Assembly (NCBI GenBank): GCA_045599945.1
Contig: JAZRWY010000020.1
Span: forward strand, 1 to 51,216
Direction of reading: 5' to 3'
From: UMGS973 sp045599945
Lineage (GTDB): Bacteria; Bacillota; Clostridia; Peptostreptococcales; Anaerovoracaceae
Length of the DNA stretch: 51,216 nucleotides
Under the pieces are notes generated by a model. That model was not told the origin of the DNA, did not search any database, and was given only the letters and a program-made list of their open reading frames with translations. The translations under genes were made by a program, and so were the position numbers. Shown here in pieces: positions 33,477 through 41,939 of the stretch; within the stretch, counting starts at the first letter, position 1; each line of letters begins with the position of its first letter.

Positions 33477-34520
33477 ATGGAAACTATTGAAATAAATGGA
33501 GCAAGAACCTATAGAATCGGAATCGGAAGAGAGTTTCTTGCAGATGCAGCAAAATATGTGAAGTGGGAGCATCCAGGCGGAAAAGTGCTGATTCTGACAG
33601 ATGATGAGGTTGCAGAATATTATTCCGAACCTGTATCGGAATCCTTTGAGGAAGAAGGCTATGAGGCGCATGTTTTTGTCATCCCGTCCGGGGAGCAGAG
33701 CAAGGTGCTTCAGATGGCGGAAGAAATCTATTGCGGACTGTCTGAACTGGAATTTGACCGTTCGGATATGATAGTTGCCCTTGGGGGCGGCGTAGTAGGA
33801 GATCTGGCAGGCTTTATTGCTTCCACCTACATGAGAGGCATAGATTATGTTCAGATTCCCACATCGCTTCTTGCCATGGTGGATTCCAGCATTGGAGGAA
33901 AGACAGCGGTGAATACACCATCCGGAAAGAATACCGTCGGCACCTTCCATAGTCCGCTGATGGTTCTGTGTGATCTGGACTGTCTGGAGACGCTTCCGGA
34001 TGAACAGTATCTTTCGGGGCTTGCAGAGATGATTAAATATGGCGTGCTGGCAGGAGAGGAGCTGTTCCAGAAATTTGAACAGGAAGATTTTGAAGAAGAG
34101 ATGGAAGAGCTGGTCAGAATGTGCATCAATGTGAAAAAATCCTATGTGGAGCAGGATCCATATGATGAGCACATGAGAAAAATGCTGAATCTTGGTCATA
34201 CCATGGGGCATGCCATTGAAACGGCTTCCGGGTACAGCATTACCCATGGACAGGCAGTTGCCATGGGGATAATCGGAATGGCAGAAATCTTTCAGACGAA
34301 ATGCGCAGAAAGAATTCGGAATGTGTTTGAACAGTGCGGGTTTGAAGAGCTGGACATAGATTTTGAACCGGAAGAGATTGCACAATACATGGCAGCAGAC
34401 AAAAAGAGAAATGGAGATTTTGTTCTTGCCATCGTTCCGCTGAACATTGGCGCATGCAGCTTTGAACAGATCAAGGCGGATGAAATAGAGCAGACCATTG
34501 AGAAGGTCTGTGTCGGATAA
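33477..34520 (+). CDS. aroB: 3-Dehydroquinate synthase
   Basis: Second enzyme of the shikimate pathway, NAD- and metal-dependent, 347 residues. It contains the NAD-binding GGGVVGDLAGFIASTYMRGI, the lysine-bearing KYGVLAG region and the zinc ligands in NLGHTMGHAIE and the late SITHGQAVAMG. The start at 33477 is set by GGAGGGG; an ATG at 33453 lies before this SD. No other aro gene is nearby; the next gene overlaps its stop by one base. Confidence 0.96.
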   Translation: METIEINGARTYRIGIGREFLADAAKYVKWEHPGGKVLILTDDEVAEYYSEPVSESFEEEGYEAHVFVIPSGEQSKVLQMAEEIYCGLSELEFDRSDMIVALGGGVVGDLAGFIASTYMRGIDYVQIPTSLLAMVDSSIGGKTAVNTPSGKNTVGTFHSPLMVLCDLDCLETLPDEQYLSGLAEMIKYGVLAGEELFQKFEQEDFEEEMEELVRMCINVKKSYVEQDPYDEHMRKMLNLGHTMGHAIETASGYSITHGQAVAMGIIGMAEIFQTKCAERIRNVFEQCGFEELDIDFEPEEIAQYMAADKKRNGDFVLAIVPLNIGACSFEQIKADEIEQTIEKVCVG

Positions 34521-35044
34521 TGGGATTTGCAGTACTGGACTGGATCCAGGAGAATATGAGATGTGGAGCACTGGATGTGCTGATGCCCCTGGTTTCCTAT
34601 CTGAATAACGGGGGCTTCATATGGATTCTCACGGCTGTATTTCTCATATGTACAAAAAAGTACAGAAACCATGGGGTAATTCTGCTGATGGGGCTTGCCA
34701 CCGGGGTGCTTCTGGGGAACCTATGCATGAAGTTTCTGGTGATGCGGCCAAGGCCGTGCTGGATCAATGCGGGGATTGACCTGCTGATCCGCATGCCGAA
34801 GGACTATTCCTTTCCTTCCGGACACAGTCTGTCTTCTGCCATTGCAGCGACCATTCTGACCGGAGCGGACAGGAAACTTGGAATTCCGGCATGGATACTG
34901 GCAGCCTGCATCATGTTCTCAAGGATGTATCTTTATGTCCATTTTCCGGGGGATGTGCTGGGAGGAATGGTGCTGGGCGTCGGCATCGGAGCGGCATACC
35001 TGTTACTATTGAAAAAAATGACGAATGAAGAGGAAAGAATATGA
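34520..35044 (+). CDS. PAP2-family membrane phosphatase
   Basis: Polytopic phosphatase of 174 residues with five or six helices. The three-part phosphatase signature is complete: K-x6-RP (KFLVMRPRP), PSGH (SFPSGHS) and SR-x5-H-x3-D (SRMYLYVHFPGD). Substrates in the family include undecaprenyl pyrophosphate and phosphatidic acid; recycling of the lipid carrier is possible. It overlaps aroB by 1 bp and dnaE by 4 bp. Confidence 0.92.
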   Translation: MGFAVLDWIQENMRCGALDVLMPLVSYLNNGGFIWILTAVFLICTKKYRNHGVILLMGLATGVLLGNLCMKFLVMRPRPCWINAGIDLLIRMPKDYSFPSGHSLSSAIAATILTGADRKLGIPAWILAACIMFSRMYLYVHFPGDVLGGMVLGVGIGAAYLLLLKKMTNEEERI

Positions 35045-38000
35045 GTTTTACACATCTTCATGTACATACGGAATATAGCCTGCTGGATGGAGCAGCGAGA
35101 ATCAAGGATGTGGTAGCGCGTGCAAAGGAACTGGGAATGACATCTCTTGCCATTACCGATCATGGCGCAATGTTTGGAGTCATTGATTTCTACAGAGAAT
35201 GTAAAGCCTGCGGAATCAAGCCGATCATTGGCTGTGAAGTATATACGGCAGCGCGAACCATGGCGGATAAGGACCCGGAGAAGGATAAGCATCAGGGTCA
35301 TCTTGTGCTGCTTGCAGAAACAGACGAAGGATATTCTAATCTTGTAAAAATTGTATCTCAGGCATATACCCGCGGGTTCTACTATAAACCGCGGACCGAT
35401 AAAAGCCTTTTGAGAAAATACAGCAAAGGGATCATTGCGCTGAGCGCCTGCCTGGCAGGAGATGTGCAGAGAGCCCTGATGAATGGAGATTATGCCCATG
35501 CAAAAAAAGAGGCGGAAGAGCTTCTGGATATTTTCGGAAGAGGAAATTTCTTTCTTGAAGTCCAGGACCAGGGACTGGAGGAAGAAGCAAGAATTCTTCC
35601 GGATATGAAACGGCTTTCGGAAGAACTGGATGTTCCGCTGGTGGCTACCAATGATGTCCATTATGTGCGGCAGGAAGATGCTGCTGCCCAGGATGTACTC
35701 ATGTGCATTCAGACGGCATCTACCATTGACGATGAAAACAGAATGCGTTTTCCAAATGATCAGTTCTATCTCAAGTCTGAGAAGGAGATGCGCCTGATTT
35801 TTTCCAACGTTCCCGGGGCATGCGACATGACAGAGGAGATTGCACAAAGATGCAATGTGGAATTTGTCTTTGGCCAGCATCATCTTCCCCAGTTTGCTGT
35901 GCCGCAAGGATATACAGCAGAGGAATATCTGAGAAAGCTCTGCAATGCGGGGCTGACAGAACGTTATGGAGATTCGGCAGAAGAGAACAGAGAGAGGCTG
36001 GAATATGAGCTGGGCATCATTGAGCAGATGGGATTTGTGGAGTATTTCCTGATTGTATGGGATTTCATCAATTATGCCAAGGAGCATGACATCATGGTAG
36101 GACCGGGAAGAGGTTCGGCTGCAGGCTCCATCGTTTCCTATGTTTTGAGAATTACGGACATTGATCCTGTCCGGTACAATCTTATATTTGAAAGATTCCT
36201 CAATCCGGACAGAGTATCCATGCCGGATATCGACATAGACTTCTGCTATGAGAGAAGGCATGAAGTCATAGAATATGTCAATGAAAAATACGGCAGGGAC
36301 AATGTGTCCCAGATCATCACCTTTGGTACCATGAAGGCCAAGGCAGCTGTCCGGGATGTCGGCAGGGTTCTAAAGGTCAGCTATGCCGATACGGATGCCA
36401 TTGCAAAAGCAATTCCGGGTGAACTGAACATGACCATCGATAAGGCACTGAAGGTCAATCCGGATCTGAAGGCGATGTATGACAGCAATCCGCAGGTGGC
36501 AAAGGTCATCGATACAGCCAAGGCTCTTGAGGGAATGCCAAGGCATGCATCTACCCATGCAGCAGGGGTTGTAATCTCCAAAAAACCCATCGAGGAATAC
36601 GTTCCCCTTTATCTTTCAGACCGGGGGGCAGCAACGCAGTTCAACATGACGACCATTGAGGAACTGGGACTTCTGAAGATGGATTTTCTGGGCCTTAGAA
36701 ATCTGACGGTCATCCGTGATGCGCTTCAGATGATCCAGGAGAATTACGGAACGAAAATCGACTTTTCGAAGATGACATATGACGATCCGAAGGTTTATGA
36801 GATGATAGCAAGCGGCAATACGCAGGGAATCTTCCAGCTGGAATCCGGCGGAATGACCTCCTTCATGAAGAATCTGAAGCCGGACTGCTTTGAAGATATC
36901 GTTGCGGGAATTGCCCTCTACCGTCCGGGTCCCATGGCATCCATTCCGACCTATATAGACAACAAAAAGAATCCGGAGCATGTGACATATATCGATCCGA
37001 GTCTGGAACCGATTCTGTCGGTGACTTACGGATGCATGGTCTACCAGGAGCAGGTCATGCAGATTGTTCGTGATCTTGCAGGATATACCTATGGCAGATC
37101 CGATCTGGTGCGGCGTGCCATGAGCAAGAAGAAGATGGACAAGATGCTGGAGGAAAAGGAGTATTTCATCCATGGAAAGGACCGGGAAGACGGAACCGTG
37201 GAAATCATGGGATGCATACGCAATGGCATTCCGGAGCAGGCAGCAGAGGAAATCTATTCTCAGATGATCGCCTTTGCATCCTATGCCTTCAACAAGTCCC
37301 ATGCAGCGGCCTATGCCGTGGTTGGATATGAGACGGCATATCTGAAGACCTATTATCCGGTGGAATTCATGGCGGCGCTCATGACAAGTGTCATGGGAGA
37401 GTCGGCCCATATTGCCAGCTACATGAGAAACTGTGCGGAAATGGGCATAGAAGTCCTTCCGCCAAGTGTTCATGAATCCGGCGTAAATTTCACTGTAAAG
37501 GATGGAAAAATCCGTTTCGGACTTGCTGCAGTGAAAAATGTAGGAGAAGGAGCCGTTCGGGAAATCATACGGGCAAGAGAAACAGAAGGACTGCCGGAAG
37601 ACATCTATCAGTTCATTGCAGACCTGGATATTCATGAAGTGAACAGAAAAGCCATGGAATCACTGATTCAGGCAGGTGCGCTGGACTGTCTGGGAGGAAA
37701 GCGGGCCCAGTACATTGCAGTCTATGAAAAGCTGATGGAATCCTCACAGAACAATGCGAAGAAGAACGTATCAGGACAGATGTCGTTATTTGGCATGGAA
37801 GACATGATGAATAATGCGAGCATTACCGGCACGCTTCCGGATATTCAGGAATACCCACAGGAAGTGCTGGCGCAGATGGAAAAGGATATGCTCGGTGTAT
37901 ATATAACATGGCATCCGCTTCAGGAATTTGAGGAAATGATTCGAAAGCATGTCACCATTTCATCGGAATCTCTGGTGAGTGAAGAAGAGGGGAATACCAT

Positions 38001-38487
38001 TTCCGACGGCCAGAGTGTAGTAATGGCAGGAATCATCACAGAAAAAAGAATCATTCCAACGAAAAACGGAAAGAGAATGGCTTTCATTACCGTAGAGGAC
38101 ATGGTGGGACCGTTTGATGTTGTCGTCTTTCCCAATGTCTTTGAACGGAGTGCAGATCTCATCCGTGAGGATGCGGTGGTATCCATCAGAGGAAAACTCA
38201 GTTTCAAGGAGGATGAGAACCCGTCCGTTCTGGCAGACCGGATTGTGGATTTACGCGATCTCAAGAAACAGGAAGGATTTATCAAGATCCGAATTCCGGC
38301 AGAACTGGAAAACGGATTTGTCAAGGTACAGGAACTGCTCCATGCCCATCATGGAGACAGACCTGTCATCGTATATATGAACGGCAAGGGATATAAGGCG
38401 AAGCCTGAAATGTGGGCGGACGGAAGTGAAGCATTACGCAGCCGGATGATGGCCCTTGTAGGAACTGAAAACTATAAAGAGGATTAG
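35041..38487 (+). CDS. dnaE: DNA polymerase III alpha subunit (DnaE type)
   Basis: C-family replicative polymerase of 1148 residues. The N-terminal PHP domain starts FTHLHVHTEYSLLDG. The palm catalytic aspartates are in SMPDIDIDFC near 394-402, and the polymerase signature GPGRGSAAGSIVSY lies before it. A helix-hairpin-helix and OB-fold domain (MAGIITEKRIIPTKNGKRMAF) lie near the C terminus. The exonuclease domain of PolC is absent. In Bacillota DnaE usually works beside PolC in lagging-strand primer extension. Its ATG overlaps the PAP2 stop. Confidence 0.97.
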   Translation: MSFTHLHVHTEYSLLDGAARIKDVVARAKELGMTSLAITDHGAMFGVIDFYRECKACGIKPIIGCEVYTAARTMADKDPEKDKHQGHLVLLAETDEGYSNLVKIVSQAYTRGFYYKPRTDKSLLRKYSKGIIALSACLAGDVQRALMNGDYAHAKKEAEELLDIFGRGNFFLEVQDQGLEEEARILPDMKRLSEELDVPLVATNDVHYVRQEDAAAQDVLMCIQTASTIDDENRMRFPNDQFYLKSEKEMRLIFSNVPGACDMTEEIAQRCNVEFVFGQHHLPQFAVPQGYTAEEYLRKLCNAGLTERYGDSAEENRERLEYELGIIEQMGFVEYFLIVWDFINYAKEHDIMVGPGRGSAAGSIVSYVLRITDIDPVRYNLIFERFLNPDRVSMPDIDIDFCYERRHEVIEYVNEKYGRDNVSQIITFGTMKAKAAVRDVGRVLKVSYADTDAIAKAIPGELNMTIDKALKVNPDLKAMYDSNPQVAKVIDTAKALEGMPRHASTHAAGVVISKKPIEEYVPLYLSDRGAATQFNMTTIEELGLLKMDFLGLRNLTVIRDALQMIQENYGTKIDFSKMTYDDPKVYEMIASGNTQGIFQLESGGMTSFMKNLKPDCFEDIVAGIALYRPGPMASIPTYIDNKKNPEHVTYIDPSLEPILSVTYGCMVYQEQVMQIVRDLAGYTYGRSDLVRRAMSKKKMDKMLEEKEYFIHGKDREDGTVEIMGCIRNGIPEQAAEEIYSQMIAFASYAFNKSHAAAYAVVGYETAYLKTYYPVEFMAALMTSVMGESAHIASYMRNCAEMGIEVLPPSVHESGVNFTVKDGKIRFGLAAVKNVGEGAVREIIRARETEGLPEDIYQFIADLDIHEVNRKAMESLIQAGALDCLGGKRAQYIAVYEKLMESSQNNAKKNVSGQMSLFGMEDMMNNASITGTLPDIQEYPQEVLAQMEKDMLGVYITWHPLQEFEEMIRKHVTISSESLVSEEEGNTISDGQSVVMAGIITEKRIIPTKNGKRMAFITVEDMVGPFDVVVFPNVFERSADLIREDAVVSIRGKLSFKEDENPSVLADRIVDLRDLKKQEGFIKIRIPAELENGFVKVQELLHAHHGDRPVIVYMNGKGYKAKPEMWADGSEALRSRMMALVGTENYKED

Positions 38488-38502
38488 ATGGAGGAAAGTG
38501 AA

Positions 38503-39468
38503 ATGAAAAAAATCGGCGTACTGACAAGCGGCGGAGATGCACCCGGCATGAATGCTGCAATCCGAGCAGTGGTAAGATGCGGAATCGAACGTGGAATGAC
38601 CGTATATGGCATCCGCAGAGGATATGAAGGACTCATGGATAATGACATCGTTCATCTGGAAAGAAGAGATGTGGGCGGCATTCTGCACAGAGGAGGAACC
38701 TTTCTGGGAACAGCAAGAAGCGAAAGATTTCTCACAGAAGAGGGACAGGAACAGGCAGCAGAGAATCTGAAAGCTCTTGGCATTGAAGGCCTTGTGGTCA
38801 TTGGCGGAAACGGCTCTCTGAAAGGCGGAAAAGATCTGATCAGAAAGGGACTGACCGTCATGGGCGTTCCGGGAACCATCGATAACGATCTTGGATATAC
38901 GGATGAAACCATCGGTTTCGATACGGCTGTAAATACCGTCCTGGATGCAATTTCTAAAATCAGGGATACATCCTCTGCTCATGACAGAACAACAATCATT
39001 GAGGTTATGGGCAGAAAATGCGGAGACATTGCGCTGGTAGCCGGGCTTGCCGGCGGTGCAGAATATGTCATCATGCCGGGGGAAGGCGAAGAATGTCTGG
39101 AAAAGATCATCGACAAGGTAAATGACGGATATGCACAGAAGAAGAGACATAATATCATATTAAGAGCGGAAGGCGCATCCATTTCCAACGAAGAACTGGC
39201 CAAAAAACTGAATGAGGCGACGGGAAAGGAAATCAAGGCTGTGGTGCTTTCCTATCTTCAGCGAGGCGGTTCTCCGACGGCAAAAGACCGGCTGCTGGCA
39301 ACATTGACGGGCGCAAAAGCAGTGGAGCTTCTAGATGAAGACAGTCAGAGCATGGCGGTAGGAATCCATGATAATCATATCGTATCCTATCCGCTGGATG
39401 AGGCTATTGCAGTGGATGAGGTTGAAGACAGATCGATACTGAATCTGATCGATATTCTTAGTAAATAA
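38503..39468 (+). CDS. pfkA: 6-Phosphofructokinase
   Basis: Glycolytic ATP-dependent enzyme of 321 residues. It shows TSGGDAPGMNAAIRAVVR at the N terminus, the ATP loop GGNGS and the catalytic PGTIDNDLGYTD with the Asp nucleophile base, followed by MGRKCGDIAL. The Gly after GGD is consistent with ATP rather than pyrophosphate use. GGAGG places the start at 38503 rather than 38488. It follows dnaE, a common neighbour pair in Bacillota. Confidence 0.97.
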   Translation: MKKIGVLTSGGDAPGMNAAIRAVVRCGIERGMTVYGIRRGYEGLMDNDIVHLERRDVGGILHRGGTFLGTARSERFLTEEGQEQAAENLKALGIEGLVVIGGNGSLKGGKDLIRKGLTVMGVPGTIDNDLGYTDETIGFDTAVNTVLDAISKIRDTSSAHDRTTIIEVMGRKCGDIALVAGLAGGAEYVIMPGEGEECLEKIIDKVNDGYAQKKRHNIILRAEGASISNEELAKKLNEATGKEIKAVVLSYLQRGGSPTAKDRLLATLTGAKAVELLDEDSQSMAVGIHDNHIVSYPLDEAIAVDEVEDRSILNLIDILSK

Positions 39469-39478
39469 AGGAGAGATG

Positions 39479-39667
39479 ATGGGAGAGAAATTTTTATGTC
39501 CGGTATGTGACGAATATGAATTTGAAAAGATGGGAGACTATGAAATCTGTCCTGTATGCGGATGGGAAAATGACCGGGTGCAGGCAATGGATCCGGATTT
39601 TGAAGGGGGAGCCAATGCGCTTTCCCTGAATCAGGCGAGAGCAAAATATCAGGAGGAGAACAGATGA
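39479..39667 (+). CDS. CPCC-family cysteine-rich protein
   Basis: A 62-residue zinc-ribbon-like protein: LCPVCDEYEF, ICPVCGWEND, then GGANALSLNQAR. This is the CPCC family pattern; its function is unknown, but it often lies near polymorphic-toxin or immunity loci. AAAGGAG supports ATG 39479. It overlaps the next gene by 4 bp, so the two are coupled. Confidence 0.85.
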   Translation: MGEKFLCPVCDEYEFEKMGDYEICPVCGWENDRVQAMDPDFEGGANALSLNQARAKYQEENR

Positions 39668-40041
39668 TGAAAAAATGGATCGGCGTGCTCCTGATTCTTG
39701 CCATGACATTCTGCTTCAGTGCATGCATGGATGATGGAAATACTGATGACGGAGCCGACAATGAAAACTATGTGAATTATGAATTCAGAAGCGAAAAACT
39801 TCTGGATCAGCACTATCATAAACATGGCATTGAAATGGGATTCGACAGTGCGGAAGCATATGAAAAAGCCGCATCGGATGTGGTCAACAATCCGGATGCC
39901 CTGTATAAGACGGAACAGGAAGATGGTGACGGTGTCTACTATGTGGAAGACACCAATGAATTCGTTATCCTGTCAGGTGATGGATATATCAGAACATATT
40001 TCCTTCCGAATGCAGGAAAAGCCTACTACGACAGACAGTAA
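39664..40041 (+). CDS. Lipoprotein with a BECR-toxin-like domain
   Basis: The 125-residue protein has a signal peptide ending in the lipobox CFSAC (Cys21). The mature part reads like domains found at the C termini of bacterial polymorphic toxins and phage proteins with BECR-type nuclease folds: LDQHYHKHGIEMGF, a helix with EAYEKAASDVV, then YYVEDTNEFVILSG and IRTYFLP. The His, Lys, Arg and Thr of that pattern are kept. A free lipoprotein carrying only this domain is unusual. It may be a domesticated or inactive form. GGAGG precedes ATG 39664 (or 39667). Confidence 0.75.
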   Translation: MMKKWIGVLLILAMTFCFSACMDDGNTDDGADNENYVNYEFRSEKLLDQHYHKHGIEMGFDSAEAYEKAASDVVNNPDALYKTEQEDGDGVYYVEDTNEFVILSGDGYIRTYFLPNAGKAYYDRQ

Positions 40042-40051
40042 CAAAAGAAAC

Positions 40052-40083
40052 TATACCCTCATCGCCGGATGGGGGTATATTTG
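40052..40083 (+). terminator. Hairpin of the CATCG type, left of the second toxin-antitoxin pair
   Basis: TATACCCTCATC, loop GCCG, GATGGGGGTATA, then TTTG; a weak U-run. Confidence 0.65.
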
Positions 40084-40179
40084 TGGACACAAATGTAAAA
40101 TTATGGAATTCATATTGCTTATGAGCGCATCAGATGATATACTATGGACAGACAGATTCCAGATTCTGCCAGAACGCAT

Positions 40180-40203
40180 ATCTTCGAAAAATCTTTCGAA
40201 GAT
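40180..40203. promoter_or_regulatory. 10-bp perfect dyad upstream of the Phd/ParE pair
   Basis: ATCTTCGAAA, 4-nt centre, TTTCGAAGAT, flanked on the right by GCAT. It lies directly before the -35 box and is a candidate operator for autoregulation by the antitoxin. Confidence 0.5.
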
Positions 40204-40206
40204 GCA

Positions 40207-40235
40207 TTGATGCTAGATTGGTCAAGTGATATAAT
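40207..40235 (+). promoter_or_regulatory. Promoter of the Phd/ParE pair
   Basis: TTGATG (40207-40212) and TATAAT (40230-40235), spacer 17 bp. Confidence 0.65.
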
Positions 40236-40265
40236 CGGAGTATATAGGAAAAGGAGGAATAAGAC

Positions 40266-40538
40266 ATGGCTAGATCAATTCCAGTTTCAGAACTCAGAAA
40301 TTACGGTCCGGTATTAGGAAAAGTTTATCCTGGTACTCCCGTATACCTTTCAAAGAATGGCAGAGCGGTTTTTTCGATCAGAAGTATTGAAGATGAAGAA
40401 CAGTTTATCAGAGCTGAGGCGATGATACATCTTTTATGTGAATTGAACCTTGGTGTGAAAGCGGCAGAAGAAGAAGGATGGATTACTGAGGAAGAAGTCA
40501 GAACACATATGAAAGATAGGAGAATAAGAGACAAATAA
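40266..40538 (+). CDS. Phd/YefM-family antitoxin
   Basis: Antitoxin of 90 residues. The Phd-type DNA-binding start is RSIPVSELRNYGPVLGKV, then the beta hairpin GTPVYLSKNGRAVFSI. The C-terminal half is charged and disordered-looking, as expected for the toxin-binding part. AAAGGAGG precedes the ATG. Its stop overlaps the toxin start by one base. Confidence 0.9.
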   Translation: MARSIPVSELRNYGPVLGKVYPGTPVYLSKNGRAVFSIRSIEDEEQFIRAEAMIHLLCELNLGVKAAEEEGWITEEEVRTHMKDRRIRDK

Positions 40539-40846
40539 TGGGCTATACTCTTTTGCTTTCACCAGTTTTTTTAGCTGATCTCGATAAGGTCTGGGATGAT
40601 GTATATATGGCATCGAAAAGTTATGATCTGGCGGACGCTTATGTAGAAGGTCTAATGGATAAAATTGCAGGGAAAAAAGAATTTCCGACTTCAGGAACAC
40701 CGGTTTTTTATGGTGACTTTTTTACAGGATATTACAGGATGACATATAAAGCGTATACTGTATTTTACAGAATAAAAGATGTATATATTGAAGTGTCCAG
40801 AGTGCTGATGTCAAAAAGTGACTATATGGAAATATTGTTTGGTTGA
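40538..40846 (+). CDS. RelE/ParE-family toxin
   Basis: A 102-residue toxin: YTLLLSPVFLADLDKVWDDV at the N terminus, the central FPTSGTPVFYGDFFTGYYRM, and the final strand YTVFYRIKDVYIEVSRVL. The SD lies in the end of the antitoxin gene. Target unknown. Confidence 0.88.
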   Translation: MGYTLLLSPVFLADLDKVWDDVYMASKSYDLADAYVEGLMDKIAGKKEFPTSGTPVFYGDFFTGYYRMTYKAYTVFYRIKDVYIEVSRVLMSKSDYMEILFG

Positions 40847-40921
40847 GAACTGATTGGCAGGAAAGTTAAGGTTTTCTGATGTAGAAAATGATATATAAAG
40901 GCGCGTGTATATAGCGCGTAC

Positions 40922-40957
40922 GAACCTCATCGAATGGATGGGGTTTCTTGTTTTTTT
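40922..40957 (+). terminator. Terminator hairpin of the CATCG type, right of the second toxin-antitoxin pair
   Basis: AACCTCATC, loop GAATG, GATGGGGTTT, then CTTGTTTTTTT. It resembles the hairpin at 40052 in stem sequence (CCTCATCG and GGATGGGG shared). Confidence 0.75.
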
Positions 40958-41008
40958 GACAGAATACCATACGCGAAATTTTCAGCTCCTCTTATGAGAA
41001 AAAATATT

Positions 41009-41033
41009 TTGACTGCACGCAATGTGCAGTTTC
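41009..41033 (+). promoter_or_regulatory. MerR-type promoter and operator
   Basis: TTGACT (41009-41014) overlaps the dyad CTGCAC, 5-nt centre, GTGCAG (41013-41029). A poor -10 (AGACTA) would lie 19 bp from the -35, and a dyad between boxes that are too far apart is how MerR regulators act. Confidence 0.5.
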
Positions 41034-41053
41034 AGACTAGGAGGAGAAAGAGA

Positions 41054-41401
41054 ATGAGCGAAATGAAAACACTAAGAGAAATCTGTGAAAGAACCGGTGC
41101 ATCTAGAAGGGCGATCCAGGGGTATGAGAAAGCGGGGCTGGTGAAACCCGTGGGACGAAACAAGTATGGTTATCTTCTGTATGATGACTGTGAGGAAAAC
41201 AGAATACGAAAAATCCGTTTTCTCCAGAAACTCGGGTTTACCATCCGGGAAATCAGAATGATGACCCAGATGGAAAAAGAAGAAAGGCTGAATCAGCTGA
41301 AAAAGAAAATTCAGCTGATGGAAGAAGATATCTCAAACAAAAGCGCGCTGATTGAAGAGGCAAAGAAAATTATTCAAAAGATGGAGGAAGAAAAATTATG
41401 A
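41054..41401 (+). CDS. MerR-family regulator
   Basis: A 115-residue regulator. The winged HTH spans about 5-72 (LREICERTGASRRAIQGYEKAG, then GYLLYDDCEENRIRKIRFLQKLGFTIREI). A coiled-coil dimerisation helix follows (KEERLNQLKKKIQLMEEDI) and the protein ends there, without an effector domain. It therefore probably senses little by itself or acts with a partner. ATG 41054 has AGGAGG upstream. Its stop overlaps the start of the next gene by 4 bp. Confidence 0.9.
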   Translation: MSEMKTLREICERTGASRRAIQGYEKAGLVKPVGRNKYGYLLYDDCEENRIRKIRFLQKLGFTIREIRMMTQMEKEERLNQLKKKIQLMEEDISNKSALIEEAKKIIQKMEEEKL

Positions 41402-41886
41402 AGAAATGGATCAAAAGAATTCTGCTGATTATTCTGGCACTGATTGTCATTGTCATGCTGAAGGGATGTCTGTCGGGAGGGCAGAGCGACGATTATGAGA
41501 AGGAGGAGCCGCAGGAACCGGTGCAGACAGAAGAATCCGTCGATGCAGAGGATGAAGAGGAAGACATTGATGAAGAAGAGGCTGACGAGGAAGAACAGGA
41601 AGAGGAGCAGGCAGAGGAAGAAGAAAGCGGTGTCGATCCTGAATTTAAAGAAGCCATGGAAAAATACGAGGATTTCTTTGATGAGTATGTGGAATTCATG
41701 GAGAAGTATCAGGATTCCGATGATACATTGTCCATGATGGAAGATTATACCGAATACATGGAAAAATACGAGGAGGTCATGGAAGCCATGGATGATATTG
41801 ATGAGGATGACCTGACCGATGAAGAACTGATTCTTTATGAGGAGACATTGGTGAATGTACAGAAGAAACTGCAGGAACTGCAGTAA
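41398..41886 (+). CDS. Acidic membrane-anchored protein (DUF6591-like)
   Basis: The 162-residue protein has an N-terminal membrane segment (about 6-22, IKRILLIILALIVIVML) followed by KGC, which could be an atypical lipobox. Residues 30-75 are almost all Asp and Glu. The C-terminal helical domain, about 80-160, matches the DUF6591 pattern FKEAMEKYEDFFDEYVEFM with repeated MEKY turns. Function unknown. Its coding region overlaps the MerR gene, so the regulator probably controls it. Confidence 0.8.
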   Translation: MKKWIKRILLIILALIVIVMLKGCLSGGQSDDYEKEEPQEPVQTEESVDAEDEEEDIDEEEADEEEQEEEQAEEEESGVDPEFKEAMEKYEDFFDEYVEFMEKYQDSDDTLSMMEDYTEYMEKYEEVMEAMDDIDEDDLTDEELILYEETLVNVQKKLQELQ

Positions 41887-41900
41887 AGAGGAAAATATAA

Positions 41901-41939
41901 AAGGATGCGGAAAAGAAATCCGCATCCTGTATTTTTTTG
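41901..41939. terminator. Bidirectional terminator
   Basis: AGGATGCGG pairs with CCGCATCCT around AAAAGAAAT, followed by ATTTTTTT; it serves two convergent genes. Confidence 0.85.

Noticed and set aside
33438..34571. Minus-strand open frame of 377 codons
   Set aside because: Antisense to aroB over its full length; no SD or recognisable domains.
34933..36261. Minus-strand open frame of 442 codons
   Set aside because: Antisense to PAP2 and dnaE, with His/Cys-rich composition typical of a reverse frame.
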